From: Amoebophrya sp. AT5.2
Lineage: Eukaryota; Sar; Dinophyceae; Syndiniales; Amoebophryaceae
Direction of reading: 5' to 3'
Length of the DNA stretch: 23,716 nucleotides
Assembly: GCA_005223375.1 (NCBI GenBank)
Contig: RXOD01004344.1
Span: forward strand, 1-23,716
Shown in pieces: positions 1-11,200 of this stretch. How positions within the stretch are numbered: position 1 is the first letter of the stretch; every line of letters starts with the position of its first letter. Below the pieces are notes generated by a model that was not told where the DNA came from, did not search any database, and saw only the letters and a program-made list of their open reading frames with translations. The position numbers were made by a program, and so were the translations under genes.

Positions 1-26
1 CATTGTTTTGACCTGTAACCGACAAG

Positions 27-3000
27 CGGCAGCGACTACGTCTCAGTCAGTTGCCCGACGGGCACGGCCGTCGTCGGTGGCAGTTGTGAGGCCACGGGAA
101 GCCCCATTCAACCGCTCTCCCAAAACCAGCCCTTCGGCGACTCCGAAGGCAAAAACGGCGGCTGGCAGTGCGGCGGCCTCGCGACCACGAAGACCGTGTA
201 CGCCTTCTGCTCCCCCGACATTCCCGTCAGACTGCGAGAGACGACCGGCGGCGACTGGACGACGGTCTCGTGCAACGCCGGCGAGCGCGTTTTGGGCGGC
301 GGGTGCGAGCCGCAGCAGTCTCCGTGGACGATGCAAAAATCCATGAAGTGGTCGTGCGGTGGCGGGTCGTGGGCGTGCGCCGAGGACTCCGGCACCGAGT
401 CGTGGACGTGCGGTGGCGGAGGGACGAACAAGAAAGTGCGCGTGCTTTGTACGGACAGCTGGATTCCTCTTCAGTTGAGCGAACTGAACAGCGGCCCCGA
501 TTGGAGCACGGTGCAGTGCGCGTCGGGGCACAGAGCGATCGGGGGCGGCTGCGACGCGTACGTTTCGCCGTACACCTACATCGCGTTGAGGCTGGAGCCG
601 ACTTCGGGCTCGGGGAGCGATACGTTCACGTGCGGCGGCCAGGGGGGCGGGAAGCAGATGCACGCGTTCTGCTTCCCGACGGGGGGAGTGGAACTACCGG
701 TCGCGAACAACACAGGTGGCGCTGGCGCAGATGGGAACGACAGACCGATCCCGCGCGACCAGTTGAAAACCGTGATCCAAGACGGGCTAGCGGAGTACTT
801 CCCCTGGACGAGTGGCAGCAGCGCCGATCCCGTGCCGTACACGCGGAAGGTAGTCGTCTTTGAACTGAAGCATCGGTCTGTAGGTGACGGAGTAGAGGGC
901 GCACAAGCAGCTGCACCAGGTAGTACGAGCACAGCCTCATCTTCATCGTCGCAGCAGGAAATCAGCGTCGATTTTTGGGTCGGCCCCTTCACTGACCAGA
1001 GCAATGCAAATTCGATGATGAACAGCTACAAGAACGCGTTCATAGACAAGGCTGTGCCGTGGGTACCGAACGGCACTAGGTTCCTTTTCGGAAGCGGAAA
1101 GAACGGCAGTGAAGAAATTCCGATGCGCCTGTCCCAGATGCGGTATTCCCCATCAAGTAGTTCCATCGGCGGATATAATCCCACAGCAAGCGGAGGTACA
1201 ACGGCACTCAGTGTCGAGACGGTCGGTACCGCTGCAAGGCACAGTTGTCCATCCGGCCTCGTCGAATCCGCGATACGAGAGCATCGATTGCCCGCCTACC
1301 TTCCGTACGCTCACAACCACACGTGTCAGGGACAGGACCCACCACTCTCGGTTTTCGATGCGGCGTCGACAGGCGACGACGGTAGTGGAGATGCTGCTCT
1401 GACTGTCACCTACTGCAAGCAGGTGTGCGACCAAACCGCAAACTGCGAGCTCATCCTGCTGAATGGAACGACTCCGGTTGGCAGCGTTAATGGCCGGCCA
1501 AACGCGCCAGTTGCTCCCGGCAGCGGAATGACTTCCGACTTCTTCGACGGCGGACTGCAATTGCGGCAGTGCGTTCTCTTTGGGATGGCGACTTGCACGC
1601 CTGCTTCGCACGGTGCTATGGTGAAGATACCTTCGAACAGCGAGAATGCGCGATTTTTGCTGTTGCGCAAGCAGCAAAACATCCCGTCAGCGAACATGAC
1701 CCTCGTCGACGGCTGCGAGGATGTCGACGAATGTTCTGTGCGTGGATCTCCTTCGTCTTCTGCATCGATTGCAATCAATACCTCCGTTTGCGGAAACTCT
1801 GCCGAAAACACGTGCACGAACTCCCAGGGATCGTACTCGTGCACCTGCGGCATCCGGTACAGACTGGAGTCAAATCGGTCCTCGCTTGCGCCAGGACAGG
1901 GCGGCGCGCCCGCTGTACTGCACTCGACGTTCTACAACCAAACAATTTCGTACGGCCCAACCTGCGTCGAGTGGCCGACAGTACCGATCGCGATCGAACT
2001 CAACGGCCAGCAGCTCGACACATCCTTTGCCGGATTCGACTACGTTTCCAGTTGCTCCGCGCAGTGGGTTTCGTTTCCACACTCATTCGCCGGAATCGAG
2101 AAGGACAACAGCACGACCACTCCCTACTACAGCTGCGGGCCGACGAACGTTGCGGGCGCGGGACTCTCGATACGACCGGTGAGTGGCGGTAGTAGCACGA
2201 GCTCCACTCCGGCACCAAAAGCCGGTGCGAACACTACGTCGAATTTCACCGGCGGCCCATACATCGACTCCTTCTTCGTGCGGTTGGTGCACCTCCCCGA
2301 CACGGTCACGGGTGCCGACGCGACGGAGATTGGGCTTACGCTGGACACGGACGGGGGGGCAAGCTACAGTTTGATTCTTGATTCCAGCACGAACAACAAG
2401 TATGCCGTGATGAAAAACGACGACATTTCCACGCTGCACTCGTGCGGGCCAAACATCTGGCCGACGGGAGATATGACCACTCGCGTTCCCGCCACCGTGG
2501 GAATCGTGGTGGACCGGTCGGCAAATCCCCAGACGATACGCGCCACGTACAATGGGGCAGAAAATTGGGAGGGAAAGGGGAATTGCGGCGACCTGAGCAC
2601 GTTCATGGGCGGTGACCTGGCACGCATCACGAAAGTGACCATCCGCCCAGAGAAGAACACCGTTTGGATCCCGCACGAGAGCTTTGCCGCGAACCTGGCA
2701 GCCGCTCCGGTAGTAACCACGCCGGTCGCGATGGAGGTCAACGGCGCAAGTGTTTACACGACGTACGACTTCTTCGAGTTTTTCGGATCTTGCGACGCGA
2801 AGTTCAGTGCCGTATCTTCAGTCGCAGCAGGCATCACACCCATGACTGGAACGAACGCTTCCTCCTACTACACCTGCGGCGAGCAAAGCTCCAACGACGC
2901 GGGCGTTTACGTCCGCGCACCCCCTGCTCCCGGCACCAGCACGACCACCTCAGCTCCGACCTACATCACGTCTTTCAAATCCAGATTCGTCCACGGACCC

Positions 3001-6000
3001 GACCACGTTGACGGCCCCGGCGCGACGGAGATGCGCATCGACGTCCACACCGACGGCTCGTCAACGTACAGTCTGGTCCTGGACGCCTCTAACAACCGAT
3101 TCGCGCTGTGGAAGGACGGCTCGCCCGCCCAGCCCGGTGGCGACTGCCGCCCAAACAACATCCCGCAAGTTTCAACTGGCACGAATTCCGGGGTGAGGGT
3201 GTCGGCTTTGCTGGACATCGAAATAGAACAACAACAGCAGGGCAGCAGCAGTGCGAACAACTACATCCGCGCAATCTACAATGGCAACGAAGCGTGGGAG
3301 GCAGGCCCGACAGGCTGCAGCCTAAACAGCCTGATGGCCGGGGACCAAAATCGCATCACCAAAATCGGGCTTGTTCCCCGTGTAAATCGGATTTGGCTGC
3401 CGTTTGAAAGCTATGACCCCATCGATGAGTGTGCTGCTGGTAGTGGCGATTCCGCATGCGGCGTGCACTTGCCGGCCGGAGCGGCTGCAGGTAGTGTGAA
3501 CCAGTGCGAGAACCGTCTGGGCAGCTACGAATGCACCTGTGGCGCGGGGTTCAGGCAGGAGTACGTCTTGAAAAACACAACGGGTGCCGGAGCTAACGGG
3601 ACTACTGTGGTCGTAACTAGCAACACAAGCAGCTGCGCTGCGTTCCAGTGCCCGAAACCGGGGCTCGTCGAGGTGGCTTTTTCGGACAGGACAAGCTGGG
3701 ACCCAAGCTATTTGGTTTTTGCGCACAACAAAACGTGTGACGGAGCGATGCCGACGGCGACGTGGACCGCGAGTGTGCCCCTCCCGCCCGGACAGTCGCT
3801 CGCGGATGCTGCGCACATCAGTGTGAACAGCACCGTAAACGAAACATCGTGCGCGCAGAATTGCGACGACTCCGGGTCTTCGTGCGCGTTTTTCATTCTG
3901 AACACCACATGGGTGAATGAGACGATGCAGCAGCACGTTCCCGTGAACGGCACCAACGGCACGACGGCATACCACACGTCTTTCTCGCAAAGGCTCGAGT
4001 TCACTTGCGGCCTCTTCACCGGACTGCAGTGCCTCGATTCGTACCCGGGGGTGTTTCAGCCAAAACTCGTGCCTGTCGCTCCCAGCAACCTCACAGGGTC
4101 TCTTCAATGGGGAACAGCGACTACAATCTTCCGGAAGCAGCAAGACGTGCCGGCGACCAACTTGACGATCGACGGTTGCGCCGACATCGACGAGTGCCAG
4201 GCTGACGATTTTCCCCTTCCGCTCTGTGGCGACCCCGACTTCGGTAACCACTGCGTGAATCTCCACGGCACGTACAATTGCACCTGCGGCGCCGGTTACG
4301 TGTTTGCGCCCCGCCGCTCCGCGACTAACGGCAGCAACACGGCTTCCCACGTCTCCATCTTCAACGACGTTTACAAGCAGACTTGGGGTCCGGATACGGG
4401 GCCCACTTGCATCGAGATCGACGAGTGCTGGCCGCAGCCGTGCGGCAACTCGAGCCTAAACACTTGCGTCGACAAGGTGAACGCGTACGAATGCGTCTGC
4501 GGACCCGGATACGAACATCAAATTTCGAACGACCACCTGCGACGGCACTCGTGCGTCGATATCGACGAGTGCGCGTTCAATAACAGCGCCGGCACCTGGC
4601 CCGCGCACAGCTTCCCGTTTCCCTGTGCGCACGGTGTCTGCACCAACGTCGAGAACGGCTACACGTGCAGCCACTGCCCGCACGGCTACGAACTCGGAAA
4701 GTGGAACGCCGCAGATGTCTACCGACACGGGCAGTACCCGGCGGCGCGCGAGGGTAAGGACGTGTGCGTGAACATCGACGACTGCAAAAGCTCGAACAAC
4801 GCCTGCGCGGTGTTTTCCACCTTCAACCGCAACCGGTGCGTGGACGAAGTCGGCGGGTACGAGTGCGTCTGTGGCGCGGGGTGGACGCGGCAAATGGTCC
4901 TGCCCCCAAACAGCGGCCCGAACGCGACAGAAGTTCCGATCTGCGTCGAGATCAACGAGTGCGATTTTCAACCTTGTGGTCCACCAGGGTTCAACATCGC
5001 GCTGAACCAAGAAGTGGCGCATACGTGCAACCATATTGTCGAGAAACTGAACGAGTTCTACAGTTGCAATTGCGGCGCGGGATTCCAAGTGGGGTACCCG
5101 AATGGCAACACCGCGCCCGTTTGTGTGGAGATCGACGACTGTGCGGGAGATCCTTGCTGGAAGCTGCCGAACCGGTGTTACGATCGGGTAGGGTACTTTT
5201 CGTGCGCATGCGAGCAGCCTTTCCACTTGCAGTGGGTCGGAGGTGGCAGTGGTGGCACGGAGGGCGCACGGGTGCTCTCGGGAGGAGGTGGGGGGCAGGA
5301 CAGCGACATCTTCTACGTGCCGGCTGTTGTTCCTGACCTGAGCCAGGACGAGGCTGTGAGCACAGCTGAGAGCAGACCTGGTGCCGCCTCCTCGACAAGC
5401 GAGTTGAGCGTGGAGGTGCCGGCCGCGAGCATTCTGCCTTCGGCAACGAAGCGACGCCTCGGTGTCACACCCTTTACTAGCTGCGGCACTGACGGGTGGC
5501 ACTGCGAGCCCAACTCCCGCGTAACGAACAAAAACGGCGTTGCCTACAATAGTCGGCTCGCGTATTTCGCCATGGTTTCTGGAGGCTACAGCTACGACTC
5601 CGCGAAGTCGATGTGCTCCGCCGGCGGGTGCGTAAACGGCGCCTGCACCACGCTCGCAGTCCTCGAAAGCAAAGCGGGTAACGATTTCGTCACGGAGAAA
5701 CTGCAAACGAGCTGGGGCTTGGGCGTTTCGGACTCTCTCTGGATCGGGCTATCGGACGCCGCCAGCGAGGAGGACTGGCGGTGGGAAGACGGCAGGACGG
5801 CCCGAAGGTACGCGGCGGACGTGTCAAAAAACACGACCTGGAGCAGGTGGCGGGACTCAGAGCCGAACGGGGGGAAACACGAGAATTGCGCTTCCATGCA
5901 CTACGAGGGTAACTGGATGGATTTAGGCTGCAACAACCCGATACCCGGCTTCATCTGCAGTCTGCGCGTGTTTGATTCGCAGCCCGCCAGTACAACCCCG

Positions 6001-8244
6001 GCGGCGGTTTCTTACGTGGTCCCCAGCGGGGGGTTTCCGACGGCGACGTTTCCGGCCTGCCGCTGCCCCGACGGGCAGGAACGGACTTCGCTGAACGCCA
6101 CGCACGACTCGTGCCGCGAGATCGACGACTGTGTCGGCCTGCCGTGCGGGGAAGCCTCCTACGGCCTGAGCCACACCTGCCACGACGGTTTCAAGGTCCA
6201 CTCGTGCCAGTGCGCAGAGGGCCACGACCTGAAGTACGTCACTGCCACGAATTCGGACGGGAATTCGGTCCAGAACCAGACGTGCGAGGTACGGAACAAC
6301 TGCATGCCGCAGAACTGGTGCCGAACCGGGTCGCACACGCAGAACCTCTGCGAGACAACCCTGCACGCGCACAAGTGCTCGTGCGACGCCTCGCACGGGC
6401 TCGAGCACCGAATCCCTCAGTCCTACTACTGGGACGAGCAGAGCGTCCTGCGCGTCCGCAACGAGTGGCACGAGAACCGGGAGTACTGCGTGCCGAACTC
6501 GGCGGAATGCTCGCACAAGTGCCTCCAGCGCGTTCGCGCGCAGCACGGCGAGTTCTACGCTGCGTGGGCGCAGCTGGTGCGCCACGAGTCGATGCTGGCT
6601 GTGTACGAGAAAGCCTTTGAGCGTCTCGTCACCGAGGAAGACGCGACGGAGCTGTTTCACACGTGCTTGTACCGCTACTCAGTGAGCTTCGACAAGGAGG
6701 TCGCGGGGTGGGAGGAAATGTCGCACAACCAGCTGCACGGCGCGAACGTTCCGCGCAGCCGGATTTGCTGCAGGATGTACGAGAGCTTCTTGGGCTGCCG
6801 CGCTCAGAACTGTGGAGTAACTTCAGACGCGTTCAGCAGCTTGTACAAACAGCAGTGCAACCTGCCGGCGAATCTGCAGGGCTACATCACGCCGGCACGA
6901 AATTTGCAGAGGGTCGGGATGCTCCGTGGCAGCGTTGTGTTGGAGTTTTCGCAGATTGCGGACAGAAACCTGTTCTGGGCGGGCGACGTGAGTAACTTCC
7001 TCTCCCGGGTCCGAGACAACTTGCGGCTCAACGGAATTTTCGCGCGGTCCCCTCTACCCGGCCTGGACGCGTGGGCGAAGGCGCGGAACGGAACGCTCGC
7101 GCCGTTTCTCGGGTTCGTGCAGCTGCCGGACGCGAGTCGCGACACAAAGTTCCCCGTGTCGTGGTCGGGCAACCAGGGCTCGGACAACGGCGGCGCGTCC
7201 GGATTCGTGGACCGGCACGTTGTTGTGGACTACTGGATCGGACCCGTGGAGTTGCGCGATCTGGCGGCGGTCGCTCCGCAGATACCCGTACCCGAGCTGG
7301 GCGTCGCAGTGGAGGAAATCGCGGAAACCCTGGCGCGCCACAGCGACAGTTTCCAGCAGTTCCAGAGCGAACAGGAACTCTACGCGCGCACGGCCTGCGA
7401 GGAGGGCACGTTCAATGCCGCGGCAGTGAGTGCCGCGGACTCCGACCAGTTTTCGGTGCATTCGAGCGGCTCGATCAGCTCCTCGACGTCGAGCGCGACC
7501 ACGAGCAGTAGTGTGACAAATTCCAATTTCCGGCGCTTGCGAACGCACACGACCGCGACCACTGGCGTGCCAACGACTGCCGTTCCCGCCTCTGCTGTTG
7601 AAGAAAGCGGCGCAGACAGCTGTGCAGATGGCGCCGGTGGTGCGCCGTGTCGGTCTCACGACGTGGCTGCGCATGCGCTGCATGAAGGTGTTCCAATTTC
7701 CAGTTCCCCGACGAACGACAACGCTTCGTCCGAAGTCGTGCGCGCCCTCACAGGTCCATCTTTCGCCTCCTTGTTCCAGGTCCCTTACATTGGCGGCGCC
7801 ACGTACGACGACTACCGGGACCCAAATACCAACACCCAAACCACGTGTCCGATCAACAAATGTCTTTTCCTTCGCACCTGGTTCGGTCGGTGGGTTCAGA
7901 TGCAGGACACTGGCGACGTGGGCGCGACGTCTCAAGCGCAAGAGAGCAGCGAACCGGAGAGCTGGGAGTGCTTCTACTTCCGGCAGCAGTCGACTTCGCC
8001 GGGAGTGTACGACGCCAGTGGGGATGACAAGTTCTTCCTGTTCAGCCCGTTTCACAGTCGGTATTTGTGGGGCACGATGGCGGATCGCGTGGGGAGCCAA
8101 TCACACGCGGAGACGGGGGAAATGTGGCGCATCCATAAAGAACCAGCGCCGGCGTATTGGAGCAGAATCATAGTAGCGTCGAAGGAGGACAACGCGGCGT
8201 ACACAAACCTGGACCAAATGAGTCAGAGAGAAAACGGGGACGGC
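27..8244 (+). CDS. Receptor exon 1 (visible part): Cys repeats, SEA-like, PAN-like, EGF_CA, C-type lectin, trefoil start
   Basis: About 2739 codons. Order by position: three Cys/Gly repeats with a [VI][LIV]GG[GS]C core (31-210, 238-455, 478-672); SEA-like module (755-1110, DFWVGP); PAN/apple-like Cys module (1238-1710); EGF_CA (1720-1860); two copies of an unrecognised domain (1981-3411); EGF_CA (3421-3650); second PAN-like module (3646-4185); a run of DEC/DDC/NEC EGF_CA domains (4186-5230); C-type lectin (5499-5965); two EGF-like domains (6040-6410); a helical Cys region (6500-6860); second SEA-like module (6890-7260, DYWIGP); Ser/Thr linker (7430-7760); start of a fascin-like beta-trefoil (7855-8244). 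An ATG at 196 is internal: the coding similarity clearly extends upstream of it. The exon is chosen to end at 8244 because the frame meets TGA at 8269-8271, while a GT at 8245 in phase 0 joins the trefoil sequence at 8654. Confidence 0.85.
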
Positions 8245-11200
8245 GTACTGATTCTGCTTCTGATAATATGACTGGGCTCTTAATGTTGATGCTTTGCTCG
8301 GTGATGGTATGTGTGACGAGCCGTTCCACTGCACGCGGCGAGGGCGACCCTTCTTGTCGCCTCCATCTTTATAAAAAAACAGTATGACTGTGGCCCGACT
8401 CTCTTTGATGGTATTCGTAGTCCGAGTCATCTTGTCAGTCGACTTCGAGTTGGGCTAATGCTCCTTCACGATGGCTCTGTTTGTGTTTTGTCGATGAGTC
8501 ATTGTTTCTGTTTCATCACATTTTCAAACTTTGCCTTCCACGATGAAGATGACGATGAAGATGTTGTGTTACCACCATTGATGTGTCTCCAGACGGCGAC
8601 GAAAAAAGACTTTCGGCAGTAGCTTCCCCAATTCTTAAACCTTGCTTTGACAGCATATGGCATACGGCGCGAACGGTGACTGGGAGAAGTTTATGATCCG
8701 GGACGTGCATGGTCATGCTGCCTGCTACGAGCACAGCCGCCCCCAGGGCGTCTTCGACGGGTTGCGGTGTGAGATCGGGACGGAAGTTCGCATCAAGTCT
8801 TTCCACGATCGGTTTCTGCACATGTCTTCGTCCTACTCCTCCACCGACCACAGCCCGCGCATGTACCTACCCGACTCACCGACCGGGGATGATTCCCACG
8901 TCTTTTACATCACCAACTGTGCGCACGACAAAGTGTGTTTCCGCTCAATTGCGCACAAAGCCTACATCATGCCATCAGATCAAGCGGATGACCCCATCCG
9001 GCGATCGGAGCGGAACACAATCGCGCACTGGAGCGACTGGGAAAGGTTCGAGGTCGTCCCCCACTCGGCATTGAACGCGGGTCCAACCTGGAGCAACAAA
9101 ACTTGCATCCGGTCCGTCGCGCACAACTACTACTTAAAGGACGACAACGCTGAGACTGATCCGAACAGGCGGGACAAGTCGGCGAGTGGCTATTGTATGG
9201 TGGGGCAAGCTGGTACTTAAGTGGCCAACAGGTAAGTGGTGGCGGGTACGGTAAGTGAAGCGCCGGGCGGTTTCAGACATGCCCCATGATTATGGGGACC
9301 ACTAGTGGGAGGCGGCATCCTCGCTCCCGACGCCGTGCGAAGCATGAGCCACTGGGAGCCAGGTAGGAAGCCACTGAGGACTAGGATTCTATGTATTTTT
9401 TTGTCGTCACAAAATGTTGTCATACTATCATACATAGTGATACGACGACAGCGGCGGGGCTGATGGAGATCGTAGAGAACAATATGTAGAGCCTGAAAGC
9501 GGGTAAAAAGAGAGCGCTCTAGGTAGTGGCGATCTGTTGTCAGAGTAGGCTGCAGAGGTGCCAGGCCTGCCCATCAGGCGGAAAGCCGCCGTTCTCCTCC
9601 TACTGCAGACCTCTTTCCAGGACACACGAAAGGGACCCCGAAGACCCAGGCGCGGGCCGGGGCCCGATCCACGACTTATAAGTACTTATACCACTTTGGG
9701 CACTTACGCTTACCAGCTCCTCCTGGCCCCGCCATATATTGCAGCGACTGGGAGGCGTGGGAAATCGTCGACAGGTACGACGATTCCATCCATCGGTGCC
9801 GGTGGTTCACTACTACCACTAGTACCACCGTCGCGCCGTCGAGCTCCTGCTGCGCCCTCGCCGTCGGTGTCTGCCTAACGCTCCCCACGGCGGAGTGCTG
9901 CGAGGCGGCCAAAATACTCGCGGTGGACGGCATGGCGCAGTCCGGCTACACATACGCACAAATGGTCGCCGCGGGTGTCGATTCCTGTCCAAAACCCATG
10001 CCTGGCGGCAGCTGCCCGTCGTGGGGGGCGACCGGTTCACTCGTTCCCACCATGGACGCCATCGCGCAGCAGCGAGCGATCGTCTGCGGTAACGGCGGCG
10101 AGTGCATGCAAGCGATCAAAAACGGGCTCGAGACGCTACCCGCGACCGCCTCGGTGGACATCAGGAATTTGCTATGGCGGAAGTTTTCCCTCGGTCACGG
10201 CCCGAACCCGAGCTACTACACGACCAATGACTACTGCGCGAACTGCACGCTGCTGTCCGCGATGAGCTCAAACACAATCGGCCGGCTCGGGGACTACGTG
10301 CAGAATTACGGCGACGGGTACCTGTGTCAAGCGTTGCAGGACATAGCGATTGTAGCAGCATTCGCGGGACAAGCGTATACGGCGTACCGAAACGCAGGGG
10401 GCGTCCCGTACTGCCGCAGCAGCATGGGCTGCATGAGTGTGGGAGAGCCGATGTTTACCGCAAGCGCTGGAAATTTTTTGGCCCTGTGGGCGGACCACTA
10501 TGGCTGGCCGGGCGCATGGAACACGACCAACATGACGGTGCCGTGGCAGGCGTACGGTATTGCAAAACTCTAGTGAATCTGAGAATTCCTAAATTCATTT
10601 TGAATTTCGATTTGATGTCGTTCCTGGCTCCTGTGTTCATCGGGGGGGCGGAAGCGCATTCTTAAAGCCAGCGTCGTTCAATCATCTCTGATGCCTGAGG
10701 TTTGCTACCAAACGAGGCTGCGCACGCTGCTGCCCTACACGCCGGTTGTGACTCTGGCATGCGAGCCGCGCGGACGGCTTACACGCAGGCTCTTCTTCCC
10801 GTAAACCGGCCGCTCACGATCATTAATGCGCCACAACTCGCAGTCAGCGCCATCAACGCGTGCCACGCCCGGCTTGCCACACACCCCACCACCTCGGCCT
10901 GCATTCTCGGCTACCTGAACCTCGGCCCGATGGACCAGATCGCCTGTGCCGCAATTCAGGTGCTCGCAGTGAGAGCGCTGCAAGAAGACGCCACGTCGCC
11001 GCAGGTGCTCGCTCAGATCGGTGTGTCCGACTGCTGGGTCACGGGCTATGTGAACGGCCTCGACGGAAACAATTCTACAGCACGAGCCAGCTGGGCCGAC
11101 GGGAACCCGGGCTGCGAGAGCGACGGGGTTACCCCGGTAGATGCGGCCGTGTCCGAGAGCCGCCGCCAGCTGTGCGCTGCAGCAAGAGAGGGCGCGCTCG

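Noticed and set aside
3322..4350. 342-codon open frame on the minus strand
   Set aside because: Antisense to the EGF/PAN-like region; low-complexity Arg/Val/Ala composition, no family features.
4456..5706. 416-codon open frame on the minus strand
   Set aside because: Lies wholly within the EGF/lectin exon, has no recognisable domain, and is explained by the GC-rich codon pattern of the sense strand suppressing stops.
7054..8100. 348-codon open frame on the minus strand
   Set aside because: Antisense shadow of SEA-like/trefoil coding sequence; Arg/Ala/His-rich with no domain.
9558..9878. 106-codon plus-strand ORF across receptor intron 2 and exon 3
   Set aside because: It straddles the intron and exon in a different frame from the trefoil continuation; Pro/Arg-rich and featureless.
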